Below, in pieces: positions 25,065 to 34,240 of a DNA stretch of 64,000 bases. The stretch is from Propionispora sp. 2/2-37 (GTDB lineage: Bacteria > Bacillota > Negativicutes > Propionisporales > Propionisporaceae). Position 1 is the stretch's first letter. Each line of letters begins with the position of its first letter. A model generated the notes under the pieces. That model had not been told where the DNA came from and searched no databases. It was given only the letters and a program-made list of their open reading frames with translations. Location: positions 124,001 through 188,000 of the forward strand of contig NZ_CYSP01000001.1 of assembly GCF_001298735.1 (NCBI RefSeq), given 5' to 3'. Made by a program: the position numbers and the translations under genes.

Positions 25065-26213
25065 TTGCGTTTTTTTACAGCAGGAGAGTCACATGGGCCT
25101 TGCCTGACAGCCATTATTGAGGGTCTTCCGGCAGGATTGAAAATCGATCTGGAATATGTAAATCAGGATTTAGCACGGCGGCAGCAGGGCTATGGCCGTG
25201 GTGGACGTATGAAGATTGAACGTGATACGGCTGAGGTGTTGTCTGGCATTCGCTTTGGCGAAACCCTGGGTAGCCCGGTGACATTAGCCATTAAAAATAA
25301 AGACTGGGAAAACTGGGGAACAAAGATGGCTGCCTTTGGCGAACCGGCAGGAGAGAAGGTGCTTGAAGCACGGCCAGGACATGCTGATTTGACGGGAACG
25401 TTAAAGTATCAGCGCAACGATATCCGGGATATTTTAGAGCGTGCCAGTGCCCGGGAGACCGCTGCGCGAGTGGCTGTCGGCGCTGTTGCCAAGCAACTGT
25501 TAGAGAAGATTGGCATACAGATTGTTTCTCACGTAACTGCTATTGGTGGAGTTGCCATCAATGAAGTTATTGATTATCGGACCATTCAAGAAAAAAAGAA
25601 TAATTCTGATCTGTCCTGTATCAATCCTGAGGTGGAGGTTAAAATGAAAGAAGCCATCCAACAGGCCAAACAACAGGGAGATACGCTAGGAGGTATCTTT
25701 GAAGTTGCGGCTTTACACGTGTTTCCCGGATTGGGGAGCCATGTACAGTGGGACCGGCGTCTTGATACACGGTTAGCGGCTTTAATGATGTCTATTCCGG
25801 CGATTAAGGGCGTAGAATTTGGCGCGGGATTTGCCTATGCCACTTTGCCAGGCAGTCAGGCTCATGACGAAATCTTTTATGACAAACAAAGAGGCTATTA
25901 TCGCCGGACTAACCGGGCTGGCGGTATAGAGGGCGGCATGAGCAATGGTGAGACTGTTATTGCCCGTGCTGTTATGAAACCTATTCCTACGCTTATGAAA
26001 CCGCTGGCTTCGGTGGATATAGTTTCCAAGCAGCCGGTTAAAGCCAGTACGGAACGCAGTGACGTCTGTGCCGTTACGGCAGCAGCAGTAGTGGGGGAAG
26101 CTATGATGGCCATTGGACTGACACAAATATTGCTGGAACAATTTAGTCGTGATAGTATTGTGGATCTTACGGATGCGGTGCAGCAATATCGTAGACGTAT
26201 TGCTGCAAAATAA
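25065..26213 (+). CDS. aroC: Chorismate synthase
   Basis: Makes chorismate from 5-enolpyruvylshikimate-3-phosphate using reduced FMN. The signatures GESHGPCLTAIIEGLPAG, RPGHADLTG (about residue 105) and RASARETAARVAVGA are all visible, and GGIEGGMSNGE lies near residue 289. 382 residues is typical. The start is TTG 25065, with AGGAGTG seven bases upstream. There is no terminator between pilO and this gene, so it may be read from the pilus transcript as well as its own. Confidence 0.96.
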   Translation: MRFFTAGESHGPCLTAIIEGLPAGLKIDLEYVNQDLARRQQGYGRGGRMKIERDTAEVLSGIRFGETLGSPVTLAIKNKDWENWGTKMAAFGEPAGEKVLEARPGHADLTGTLKYQRNDIRDILERASARETAARVAVGAVAKQLLEKIGIQIVSHVTAIGGVAINEVIDYRTIQEKKNNSDLSCINPEVEVKMKEAIQQAKQQGDTLGGIFEVAALHVFPGLGSHVQWDRRLDTRLAALMMSIPAIKGVEFGAGFAYATLPGSQAHDEIFYDKQRGYYRRTNRAGGIEGGMSNGETVIARAVMKPIPTLMKPLASVDIVSKQPVKASTERSDVCAVTAAAVVGEAMMAIGLTQILLEQFSRDSIVDLTDAVQQYRRRIAAK

Positions 26214-26290
26214 GAAGCGGCGGTTATGCTGGCAAGTTGTTTTAGTGTTTGATTTATTTCTTAGCAGGTAGTTGTTTATCGGGGGATAAA

Positions 26291-26821
26291 ATGAAAAATA
26301 TTGTATTGATTGGGTTCATGGGGACGGGAAAAACCAGTACAGGCCGGCTTCTGGCCAGCCGGCTGGGACGTCCGTTTATTGATACGGATAAGAGAATTGA
26401 AACCGATAATGGCATATCTATTCCGGATATGTTTACTCTTTATGGTGAAGCTTATTTTCGAAAAAAGGAAAAAGACACGATTGCAAAAGTAGCTCGCTAC
26501 ACTAATGTAGTTATTGCCACAGGTGGTGGCGCCGTACTGGCCGAAGAGAATGTGAACTGTTTAAAAATAAATGGCCTTGTCATCACTCTTACTGCGTCAG
26601 TGGAGGTAATTCTGGAACGCACCGGCCGTCGGAGTAACCGTCCGCTGTTAAATTGTGATAGACGTGAACAGCAGGTAATTCAACTGTTAGCGGCACGTGA
26701 TGCTCTTTATAAAAATGCTGCTGATTTTATTATTGATACAACGGTCAGATCACCACAACAAGTAACGGAGGAAATCATTGTATATTTACGCAGGGGAGGG
26801 CATCTACGTGGCAGAAGTTAA
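26291..26821 (+). CDS. aroK: Shikimate kinase
   Basis: Phosphorylates shikimate at O3. The 176-residue P-loop kinase has Walker A GFMGTGKTS at residues 7-15, the shikimate-binding DTDKRIE and GGGAV motifs, and the lid arginines in RTGRRSNRPLL. ATG 26291 follows GGGGGATAAA; an in-frame upstream ATG at 26249 adds 14 residues before the P-loop and lacks a site. The 3' end overlaps aroB by 14 bases. Confidence 0.95.
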   Translation: MKNIVLIGFMGTGKTSTGRLLASRLGRPFIDTDKRIETDNGISIPDMFTLYGEAYFRKKEKDTIAKVARYTNVVIATGGGAVLAEENVNCLKINGLVITLTASVEVILERTGRRSNRPLLNCDRREQQVIQLLAARDALYKNAADFIIDTTVRSPQQVTEEIIVYLRRGGHLRGRS

Positions 26822-27914
26822 AGTAAATGCAGGAGATTGGGGCTATAGTATCCATATAGGAGAAAATAATCTTACCCAAACAGGGCGGAGGATGCGCCAG
26901 CTAGGGTTATCCGGCAGTGTGCTGGTGATATCGGATGAACAAGTCGGTGCTTTATACGGTGAACATTTACTGGACATTTTGCGTGAAGAGGGATTCTCTC
27001 CGGAATTGTTTTTGGTGCCTCAGGGAGAAAGCACCAAATCATTGACCGTTGCCGAGCAGCTATACAGTAAGGCGATTATGATGGGGATGGAACGCAAATC
27101 GGCCATAGTAGCTCTGGGTGGCGGCGTTGTTGGAGACCTGAGCGGTTTTGTTGCCTCGACCTATTTGCGTGGCGTGCCTTTTGTGCAAATTCCTACCACC
27201 TTATTGGCACAAGTGGATTCCAGTGTCGGGGGAAAGGTAGCCGTCAATCACGAATTGGGCAAAAATCTAATTGGGGCTTTTTATCAGCCACGTTTAGTGG
27301 TTGTTGACACTGCCTTTCTCCATTCCCTGTCCGACCGTCAGCTGGCTTCCGGATTGGCGGAAGTCATTAAGTATGGTGTTATTGCGGATCGGGAGTTATT
27401 TTGCTATTTACGGGATCATCATCGGCAAATAAAAAATAAGGATATGGACTGCCTGCAAACGATTATTAAACGTTCTTGTGAAATTAAGGCTGATATTGTT
27501 GAAAAAGATGAACGGGAAGCAGCGCTTCGGATGATATTAAATTTTGGTCATACGATTGCACATGCTGTAGAAGGAGATACTTCTTTTCAGTTGTACAGTC
27601 ATGGTGAGGCAGTTGCCATAGGAATGCATGGTGCGGCACTGCTGAGCCAGAAGCAGGGACTATGTTCGGAGCATACGGTGGAAGAGTTAAAAACCGTGAT
27701 TAAAAATTTTGCATTGCCGTTATATGCACCGGAGTGTACAGTTACGGATTTACTTCCGTTTTTAAATCGCGATAAAAAAGCGGTAAGCGGTAAAATTAAT
27801 TGGGTCCTATTGCATGAAATTGGTGAAGTATTCATAAATAATAATGTGAAACAAGAACATACCGCCGAAGTTCTTGCTATGATTACGAGACCAGACGGTG
27901 TTGGGTACGAATAA
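26808..27914 (+). CDS. aroB: 3-dehydroquinate synthase
   Basis: Converts DAHP to 3-dehydroquinate, using NAD and a divalent metal. Visible motifs: GGGVVGDLSGFVAS and RGVPFVQIPTTLLAQVDSSVGGK (core PTTLLAQVDSSVGGK, about residue 130), with metal-binding Glu in LAEVIKYG and His in NFGHTIAHAVE and YSHGEAVAIGM. 368 residues is normal. GTG 26808 sits after AGGGGAGGG within the end of aroK, giving coupled translation. It ends the aroC-aroK-aroB group. Confidence 0.96.
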   Translation: MAEVKVNAGDWGYSIHIGENNLTQTGRRMRQLGLSGSVLVISDEQVGALYGEHLLDILREEGFSPELFLVPQGESTKSLTVAEQLYSKAIMMGMERKSAIVALGGGVVGDLSGFVASTYLRGVPFVQIPTTLLAQVDSSVGGKVAVNHELGKNLIGAFYQPRLVVVDTAFLHSLSDRQLASGLAEVIKYGVIADRELFCYLRDHHRQIKNKDMDCLQTIIKRSCEIKADIVEKDEREAALRMILNFGHTIAHAVEGDTSFQLYSHGEAVAIGMHGAALLSQKQGLCSEHTVEELKTVIKNFALPLYAPECTVTDLLPFLNRDKKAVSGKINWVLLHEIGEVFINNNVKQEHTAEVLAMITRPDGVGYE

Positions 27915-28146
27915 GAAATAGGATGTTTGGTAGCGGGCTTTGCAGACTCTTTTACTTTTGTTCTTATTTTTTTTATAAAAGAATAAAATCGGCAGGATAG
28001 TGTGGGAAAAAGTCGAATAATTACATATATTGTGTTTTAAAATGCGGTTAAAGTATTCCTGGAGAGGACTTTGGCTGAGAATTTAGTAAAAACAACTTAA
28101 CTTTAATAAGTACAATGCAAGATTATTTAGCGATGGAGGATGAAAG

Positions 28147-29109
28147 ATGGCGCAGCGAATTGCAGTATTATCAAGCGGGGGCGACGCTCCCGGAATGAAT
28201 GCGGCTATACGTGCAGTAGTACGTAAGGGTCTGTATCATGGATTTGAAATGATTGGTGTCGAAAGAGGATATGACGGTGTAATTGACGGTAAATTCATGC
28301 CGATGAATGCCAAATCTGTTTCAGGTATTATTCAATACGGCGGAACAGTTTTGAAAACGGCCCGCAGTGAGTCCTTTAAAACATCGGAAGGTTTTATTGA
28401 AGCCATTAACCAGTTGAAACGATTTGATATTGATTCGCTGGTGGTCATTGGTGGTGACGGATCCATGCGAGGAGCTATGGAACTGGCTGAAGCCGGTATT
28501 AAAACCATGGTTATACCGGCAACCATCGACAACGATATGTCAGGGACTGATTATACAATTGGTTTTGATACGGCACTGAATACCGTTTTGGATGCAGTGA
28601 ATAAAATCCGTGACACAACGGCTTCGCATGAACGGGTAGCAATAGTTGAAGTCATGGGTCGGCATGCCGGCCATATTGCATTAATGGCGGGGTTGGCTTG
28701 CGGTGCTGAAATTATCCTATTACCGGAACGTCCGATGGATATAGAGGGTATCTGTGAGCGATTGCAAAATACCTACCGTCGTGGTAAGTTATACAGTATT
28801 ATCATGTTGGCGGAAGGTGTAGCACATGGTTTTGATATTGCCAAGGAAATTGATAAAAATACCACTTTTAAACCTCATGTAACTGTTCTGGGTTATATTC
28901 AGCGTGGAGGCATGCCTCTGGCTAAGGATAATATTATGGCCAGCCGCATGGGCGGGGCGGCAATTGACAGCATTATCAAGGGAGAAGTTAATCGCCTAGT
29001 GGCTGTTCAGCAGGGAAAACTAGTTACTGTACCTTATGCTGAGGCTGTCAATTACAAAAATAATATTGATCTTTCCGTATATGAATTGGCCGGCATACTG
29101 GCAACCTGA
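28147..29109 (+). CDS. pfkA: 6-phosphofructokinase (ATP)
   Basis: Commits fructose-6-phosphate to glycolysis. The 320-residue protein has the ATP-binding SSGGDAPGMNAAIR at the N-terminus, GGDGSMRGA near residue 103, the catalytic TIDNDMSGTD region (about 126) and MGRHAGHIAL. GGDGS with Gly at the ATP/PPi-discriminating site fits an ATP-dependent enzyme. GGAGGA precedes the ATG. The 232-base gap before it shows no clear terminator or strong promoter. Confidence 0.96.
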   Translation: MAQRIAVLSSGGDAPGMNAAIRAVVRKGLYHGFEMIGVERGYDGVIDGKFMPMNAKSVSGIIQYGGTVLKTARSESFKTSEGFIEAINQLKRFDIDSLVVIGGDGSMRGAMELAEAGIKTMVIPATIDNDMSGTDYTIGFDTALNTVLDAVNKIRDTTASHERVAIVEVMGRHAGHIALMAGLACGAEIILLPERPMDIEGICERLQNTYRRGKLYSIIMLAEGVAHGFDIAKEIDKNTTFKPHVTVLGYIQRGGMPLAKDNIMASRMGGAAIDSIIKGEVNRLVAVQQGKLVTVPYAEAVNYKNNIDLSVYELAGILAT

Positions 29110-29118
29110 ATTGAGGTG

Positions 29119-29160
29119 ACCTCGTGATAGCGTACTGTTACGGGGTTTTCTTATTATTTT
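29119..29160 (+). terminator. Intrinsic terminator after pfkA
   Basis: A 12-pair stem (29119-29130 with 29135-29146, three G-U pairs) with a CGTA loop is followed by TTTCTTATTATTTTTT. Confidence 0.75.
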
Positions 29161-29180
29161 TTAGTAAAAAACCGGATTTA

Positions 29181-29210
29181 GTATATTTTTGTGCTAATTT
29201 GGGAATAATT
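29181..29210 (+). promoter_or_regulatory. Probable forespore (sigma-F/sigma-G type) promoter
   Basis: GTATA at 29181-29185 and GGGAATAATT at 29201-29210 match the sigma-F consensus (GYWTA and GGnnAnAnTw) with a 15-base spacer, one short of the usual 16. The start would be near 29216, just before the BofC-like gene. No sigma-A promoter is evident in this gap. Confidence 0.55.
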
Positions 29211-29253
29211 ATGGCAACATCACTCGAGGTTGGTATATAAGGAGTGTAGAAAA

Positions 29254-29829
29254 ATGTTGTCATTTTTAAAACTGAGTAAAAATAAAAAAATAGTGATCAT
29301 GATCGGCGGAATCTTTGCAGCATCTATTTTTGCTTATTTTATTTATTCTTATTCGGATTACTTCGAAAGGCATAATTTGCCGGAAGGGACAGAAGTGGCT
29401 AAACGGGATGATAAAATAAAGGTGACACCGGAGACTATGCTGCTGCAAAAAATTCAATACACCAAATGTAATGAAGAGGAAGTTCTTAGTACTAAGGTAC
29501 CGGATACGTTAGTTGGGTTGCATTTTAGTGAAGTACAAAAGATATATCCCGGCTGGGTTATTGATAAGTTCGATACTGCAGAAATTTCTATGACATTAAA
29601 AGTGGATAGCTTTTGCCGTGAACATGCCAATAATATGTTCATCGGTATTAAAGACGGATATGTGGCAGTCTATTATGGAAAACCCGGGCCTAAAGCTATT
29701 GCCAAGGAGGTAACAAAAATACCGGTCAATCATCTAATGGAACAGGATTTGGAAGAGTTACGCCGGGGAGTTGTTGTTCACTCCAAAGAAGAATTATTGC
29801 GTACTATTGAAGGTCTGCAGTCTCGCTAG
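29254..29829 (+). CDS. BofC-like forespore protein (BofC C-terminal domain)
   Basis: A 191-residue protein with one N-terminal membrane anchor (about residues 15-34), an extracytoplasmic middle part and a C-terminal segment FIGIKDGYVAVYYGKPGP typical of the BofC C-terminal domain. In Bacillus, BofC is exported from the forespore and restrains SpoIVB signalling to SigK. ATG 29254 has AAGGAGTG upstream. A sigma-F-type promoter lies immediately before it and a terminator right after, so it is a single-gene unit. Functional identity with BofC is inferred from domain plus promoter. Confidence 0.75.
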   Translation: MLSFLKLSKNKKIVIMIGGIFAASIFAYFIYSYSDYFERHNLPEGTEVAKRDDKIKVTPETMLLQKIQYTKCNEEEVLSTKVPDTLVGLHFSEVQKIYPGWVIDKFDTAEISMTLKVDSFCREHANNMFIGIKDGYVAVYYGKPGPKAIAKEVTKIPVNHLMEQDLEELRRGVVVHSKEELLRTIEGLQSR

Positions 29830-29846
29830 CATAAGTAATAATATAA

Positions 29847-29867
29847 AGAGGGGAAACCCTCTTTTTT
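29847..29867 (+). terminator. Intrinsic terminator after the BofC-like gene
   Basis: AGAGGG, loop GAAA, CCCTCT, then a run of six T. Confidence 0.85.
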
Positions 29868-29956
29868 ACTTGAGGAGAAACATAGTCATTTCTAAAAAAG
29901 GAATAGCCCGTTTGCCTGTAGAAGTTAGTAATCTATGGTAAGGGGGATTTAATAAC

Positions 29957-30457
29957 ATGCTAGCGTTGGGGATTGATCCGGGAACGGCAATTTGCGGTTA
30001 TGGTTTAGTAGAACTTAAAGGCAGTTCATTAAAAGCAATTGATTATGGTGCGATTGAAACAAGTCCCAAATTGGATGCAGCCAGACGGTTAACCGTTGTT
30101 CATGCAGGCATAGATACACTAATTAAAAAGTACCGGCCGGAAGTAGTTGGAGTTGAGCAGCTGTTTTTTAGCAAAAATGTTCGGACCGCTATGGCTGTCG
30201 GACAGGCGCGTGGCGTTATTTTGCTTGCGGTTGCTCAAAATGATGTAACTTTAGCGGAATATACTCCTTTGCAGGTCAAACAATCGGTTGTCGGTTATGG
30301 AAAAGCTTCTAAGGAACAAGTTATTTATATGACACAGCGGCTGTTAAGTTTACCGCAAAAGCCGAGTCCGGACGATGTGGCGGATGCTCTGGCTATTGCC
30401 ATTTGTACAACACACTCGTCCGGGCAAAATCTGACAGCATGGGGTACCAAATTATGA
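29957..30457 (+). CDS. ruvC: Holliday junction resolvase RuvC
   Basis: A 166-residue endonuclease that cuts Holliday junctions. The N-terminal LGIDPGTAICGYG contains the first catalytic Asp, VGVEQLFF the Glu, and the C-terminal KPSPDDVADALAIA the last aspartates. AGGGGGAT precedes the ATG. The stop overlaps the ruvA start (ATGA), beginning a ruvC-ruvA-ruvB unit in standard order. Confidence 0.97.
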   Translation: MLALGIDPGTAICGYGLVELKGSSLKAIDYGAIETSPKLDAARRLTVVHAGIDTLIKKYRPEVVGVEQLFFSKNVRTAMAVGQARGVILLAVAQNDVTLAEYTPLQVKQSVVGYGKASKEQVIYMTQRLLSLPQKPSPDDVADALAIAICTTHSSGQNLTAWGTKL

Positions 30458-31059
30458 TCGGCTATTTGCGCGGGACAATTTCACATTTGTTGCCGGAATA
30501 TTGCTTAATGGACGTACAGGGAGTGGGTTACCGGATTTTTATTGCGGCTGCGACGAGACAAAAATTATCTGTTGGTGCGGAAACGGTTTTATTTACTTAT
30601 CTGCATGTGCGGGAAGATGCACTGTTGTTATATGGCTTTCTTGCGCAGGATGAGTACGATTTATTCATTCATTTGACTTCGGTAAGCGGTATAGGGCCTA
30701 AGGTCGCTATGGGCATTCTATCCGCCATTGCCCCGCAGGATTTTTGCTCAGCAGTTTATAGCAAAAACATGGCTGTTTTAACAAAGCTCCCCGGTATTGG
30801 CAAAAAGACGGCGGAGCGAATTATACTGGAGCTAAAAGATAAAATTGGCAGAGAAATGGATCAGGATAATAGGGAAGACAATACGATAAGTCCGGCAATG
30901 AAAAATGAAAATAGTGTATTGGAGCAGTCTATGCAGGCTCTTCAGGCTCTGGGCTATAATCAAGCGGAATTTATGCCTGTGTTGAGAAAATTATCTTCTA
31001 CAACACAGACTGTTGAAGCATTGATACGGTTGACGCTCAGAGAAATGAGCAGGAGGTAG
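30454..31059 (+). CDS. ruvA: Holliday junction branch migration protein RuvA
   Basis: A 201-residue protein that binds four-way junctions and loads RuvB. MIGYLRGTI begins the OB-fold domain. Two helix-hairpin-helix motifs appear as SVSGIGPKVAMGIL and LPGIGKKTAERIILELKDK (core PGIGKKTAERI), and a small C-terminal domain contacts RuvB. ATG 30454 overlaps the ruvC stop and has GGGG upstream. Confidence 0.97.
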   Translation: MIGYLRGTISHLLPEYCLMDVQGVGYRIFIAAATRQKLSVGAETVLFTYLHVREDALLLYGFLAQDEYDLFIHLTSVSGIGPKVAMGILSAIAPQDFCSAVYSKNMAVLTKLPGIGKKTAERIILELKDKIGREMDQDNREDNTISPAMKNENSVLEQSMQALQALGYNQAEFMPVLRKLSSTTQTVEALIRLTLREMSRR

Positions 31060-31065
31060 GATAGT

Positions 31066-32082
31066 ATGGAAGAAAGGATTATTGCCGGAGGCGAACAGGA
31101 TGCCGATAATTGGCAGTACAGTTTGCGCCCGCGCCGCTTGCAGGAATATATCGGACAGGATCAGGCCAAGAATAACCTGTCGATATTTATTCAGGCCGCA
31201 CTGACACGCCGGGAGGCTTTGGATCATGTGCTGCTGTATGGGCCGCCGGGATTGGGGAAAACCACTATGGCCAGTATCATCGCCAATGAACTAGGGGTCA
31301 ATTTCAGAATTACATCTGGTCCGGCTATAGAACGTCCTGGTGATTTGGCGGCATTATTGACCAACTTGGGAGAAAAAGACGTTTTGTTTATCGACGAAAT
31401 CCACCGTTTATCCCGTAGCGTCGAGGAAATTTTATATTCGGCGATGGAGGATTACGCCCTTGATATTATCATTGGCAAGGGACCCAGCGCCAGGTCCATC
31501 CGGTTAGATTTGGCACCATTTACTCTCATTGGTGCCACAACCAGGGCCGGAGCTTTGGCGGCCCCGCTCAGAGACCGTTTTGGCGTAATTTGCCGGCTGG
31601 AATATTATAATCCGGAAGAATTGATCTGTATTGTTAAACGGGCGGCACAAATATTGAATATTGATATCGAAGACCGGGGAGCTGAGGAAATTGCCAAACG
31701 TTCGCGCGGGACGCCGCGGGTGGCTAACCGGTTACTGAAACGGGTCAGGGATTATGCACAAATTGTTGGCAGGGGAACAATTACGGATGAAATTGCCGAT
31801 AAAGCCCTAGTGATGTTAGAAGTCGATAAAATCGGACTGGATAAAACTGACCGTGAGCTTTTACAAGCTATTATCAAAAAATTTTCTGGCGGGCCTGTGG
31901 GTCTGGAGACACTGGCGGCTTCTATCAGCGAAGAGGCGACTACCATAGAAGATGTGTATGAGCCGTTTTTATTGCAAGTTGGGTTTATTAACCGGACACC
32001 CCGTGGCCGTGTTGCCACAGCGGCAGCTTACCGGCATCTCGGTATAGCTGTCAGTGAGGAAAACCAGGTTAAATTGTTATAG
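31066..32082 (+). CDS. ruvB: Holliday junction branch migration ATPase RuvB
   Basis: A 338-residue AAA+ motor that moves junctions with RuvA. Walker A GPPGLGKT is at 59-66, Walker [11 protein letters not shown] at about 104, sensor 1 in LIGATTRAG, and the C-terminal winged helix ends in TPRGRVAT. The family length is normal. Seven bases after ruvA, with AGGAGGTAGG overlapping the ruvA end. Likely continues into queH, whose start is ten bases beyond its stop. Confidence 0.98.
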   Translation: MEERIIAGGEQDADNWQYSLRPRRLQEYIGQDQAKNNLSIFIQAALTRREALDHVLLYGPPGLGKTTMASIIANELGVNFRITSGPAIERPGDLAALLTNLGEKDVLFIDEIHRLSRSVEEILYSAMEDYALDIIIGKGPSARSIRLDLAPFTLIGATTRAGALAAPLRDRFGVICRLEYYNPEELICIVKRAAQILNIDIEDRGAEEIAKRSRGTPRVANRLLKRVRDYAQIVGRGTITDEIADKALVMLEVDKIGLDKTDRELLQAIIKKFSGGPVGLETLAASISEEATTIEDVYEPFLLQVGFINRTPRGRVATAAAYRHLGIAVSEENQVKLL

Positions 32083-32092
32083 GGGGATGAGT

Positions 32093-32638
32093 ATGCGCCT
32101 GTTATTGCATATTTGCTGTGGACCATGCTCGGCTTTTCCGCTTACTTATTTGCGTGAACACAGCGTAGAAGTTACGGGCTTTTTTTACAACCCTAATATT
32201 CATCCATACAAGGAGTTTCGAAAACGTTTGGAGACTGCCCGGGAGTTTGCACGGCGGTCCGCCTTAGAACTGATTGTGGATGATCGGTATACACTGGAGG
32301 AATTTTTAAGCAACGCCTTAACTGCCGGGAAAGGACGTTGCTCCATGTGTTATGAGCTTCGTTTGCGCAGGACAGCGCAGTATGCAAAAGAGTATGGTTT
32401 TGATTGTTTTTCCACCACCCTTCTTGTCAGTCCCTACCAACAACATGACCAGATTAAAAATGTGTGTGTGAAGGTAGCAAGGGAAGAGGGAATTTCGTTT
32501 AGTTATTATGATTTTCGTCCCGGATGGCAGCAGGGGGTACAAATCAGTAAAGATATGGAACTTTACCGGCAGCCGTACTGCGGCTGTATTTTCAGTGAAA
32601 AAGAACGGTATATGAAAAAACGGAGTGTGAATCGGTAA
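32093..32638 (+). CDS. queH: Epoxyqueuosine reductase QueH
   Basis: Carries out the last step of queuosine synthesis in tRNA, the reduction of epoxyqueuosine. This is the QueH (DUF208) type rather than the cobalamin-dependent QueG. The Cys-rich motifs are visible: HICCGPCSAFP at residues 6-16, RCSMCYELR near 85, and YCGCIFSEKE near the end. 181 residues. ATG 32093 is six bases after AGGGGG; the ATG at 32087 is too close. queA and tgt, two other genes of the pathway, lie 2-3 kb downstream. Confidence 0.92.
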   Translation: MRLLLHICCGPCSAFPLTYLREHSVEVTGFFYNPNIHPYKEFRKRLETAREFARRSALELIVDDRYTLEEFLSNALTAGKGRCSMCYELRLRRTAQYAKEYGFDCFSTTLLVSPYQQHDQIKNVCVKVAREEGISFSYYDFRPGWQQGVQISKDMELYRQPYCGCIFSEKERYMKKRSVNR

Positions 32639-32655
32639 TGCTGCCGGGTGAGTCT

Positions 32656-32862
32656 ATGGGAAAAACGATAATATACATCGGCATCGTTCTGGTAATTTTG
32701 GGGCTTATTATTCATTTTGGCGGAAAATTTTTTAACATAGGTCGTTTACCGGGAGATATTCACGTTGAAGAAGAAAACTTCAGCTTTCATTTCCCTGTTG
32801 TAACTTCACTGGTTCTTAGTATTATACTTACTGTTATTCTCAATATATTTCTACGGCGGTGA
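32656..32862 (+). CDS. DUF2905 small membrane protein
   Basis: A 68-residue protein with two membrane helices (about 4-24 and 46-65) separated by the conserved FFNIGRLPGDIHVE segment, which identifies the DUF2905 family. The loop pattern N-GRLPGDI is nearly invariant in the family. ATG 32656 is six bases after GGGTGAG; ATG 32638, which overlaps the queH stop, is an alternative. Function unknown; it overlaps the start region of the SpoIID-like gene. Confidence 0.85.
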   Translation: MGKTIIYIGIVLVILGLIIHFGGKFFNIGRLPGDIHVEEENFSFHFPVVTSLVLSIILTVILNIFLRR

Positions 32863-32879
32863 AAGGGGTATACCTGTTG

Positions 32880-34223
32880 ATGCGCAAAATCATTCTGACA
32901 GTTTTGGCTTTTGCATTGCTGCAATTGCCGGCGGTGGTTCTGGCGGCGGTTAATGTGCGAGGAGAAAATGGTCCGGGGGATATGATTCGGGTGGGCTTAT
33001 GGACGAATCAATCCAGTATTATCTTGTCGGCAGATACGGATTTTTTGATAGTTGATACAGATTCAAAAAAGGTTCTGGCTAAGTTTGCCGCAAAGGATAA
33101 AGTGGCTGTTTCGGCAAAGGGGAAGATACTGATCAACGCCAAAGCAGTGACAGGCCGTAGCATTAGTCTGCAACCGGGTAATTATAAAACCGGTATTGAG
33201 GTAAATAAACGCCATTATCGTGGAACTATTACTGTATTTTTGCCGCAGGGCAAAGACGGACTTACGGTGGTGAATACTTTACCAGTCGAGCAATATCTAT
33301 ATGGTATTATAGCAAAAGAGATTTCTCCCGGCTGGCCGTTGGAAGCAATAAAAGCCCAGGCTGTAGCCGCCAGATCCTATGCGTTAGCGAATAAAAACAA
33401 ACATGGTCGCGAAGGTTTTGATGTATGTGCCACAACAGACTGCCAGGTTTATGGCGGGATGGAAAGTGAAAACATTAAAAGTAACCGAGCGGTTGATGAT
33501 ACATACGGTCAAGTGTTGGTTTATAAGGGGCGGGTTATATCCGGATACTTTCACAGCAGCGCGGGTGGGTATACAGAAAATAGTGAGAATGTATGGGGAA
33601 CCGCTTATCCCTATCTACGTGCAGTTCCTGATTTCGATCAGGGAACCCCTAACTTTTCCTGGGAGCAGAGGGTAACGGCCGATGAATTGCAGGGAGTATT
33701 GCAAAGAGCAGGGTATACTATCGGTAAATTGACCGCGTTGGAGTTATCACCGCTGTCGGCGGCACCGATTGCCAATTCGATCGACCGAGGCATTTCGGGA
33801 AGGGTGAAAAGTATTTTGCTCATTGGTGACCGGGGAAGTGCAAATTTGACCGGTATACAATTCCGTTCACTTCTGGGGTTGCGCAGTACTCTTTTTGATA
33901 TTGAGATTATTACGCCAAATGATAAGAAGATTGAGGTGCGGATTACCGATTCTGCAGGAGACAGGGAGATTAAGGAAATACCCATAAATTTACCTCCTAC
34001 GAAACAAAAGGGCTTTTTACTGGACAGGGGTAATGTTCACCATTTAAGCGGCCGTCCTAACGAAGTGATTGTGATTAATGGCTTTGGCTCCGGGCATGGT
34101 GTTGGTATGTCGCAGTGGGGAGCAAAAGTTATGGCGGAAAAAGCTCCTCAGAACAATACCACCTACTTTAAAACCATTTTGCAACATTATTTTCAAGGTG
34201 TGGAAATTAAAAAGATATATTAG
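32880..34223 (+). CDS. spoIID: SpoIID/LytB domain lytic transglycosylase
   Basis: A 447-residue exported protein with a signal peptide (about 1-22) and a SpoIID domain. The catalytic region is VEQYLYGIIAKEISPGWP, with the key Glu in KEISP, followed by AIKAQAVAARSYA, a Cys pair in CATTDCQVYGG, and HSSAGGYTENSENVWG. The C-terminal GFGSGHGVGMSQWGA is the second conserved block. SpoIID cleaves glycan strands during forespore engulfment. ATG 32880 (or the adjacent TTG 32877) follows AAAGGGG. Some family members act outside sporulation, so a vegetative amidase-enhancer role remains possible. Confidence 0.88.
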   Translation: MRKIILTVLAFALLQLPAVVLAAVNVRGENGPGDMIRVGLWTNQSSIILSADTDFLIVDTDSKKVLAKFAAKDKVAVSAKGKILINAKAVTGRSISLQPGNYKTGIEVNKRHYRGTITVFLPQGKDGLTVVNTLPVEQYLYGIIAKEISPGWPLEAIKAQAVAARSYALANKNKHGREGFDVCATTDCQVYGGMESENIKSNRAVDDTYGQVLVYKGRVISGYFHSSAGGYTENSENVWGTAYPYLRAVPDFDQGTPNFSWEQRVTADELQGVLQRAGYTIGKLTALELSPLSAAPIANSIDRGISGRVKSILLIGDRGSANLTGIQFRSLLGLRSTLFDIEIITPNDKKIEVRITDSAGDREIKEIPINLPPTKQKGFLLDRGNVHHLSGRPNEVIVINGFGSGHGVGMSQWGAKVMAEKAPQNNTTYFKTILQHYFQGVEIKKIY

Positions 34224-34240
34224 TATAGGGAGAAGCAGTT

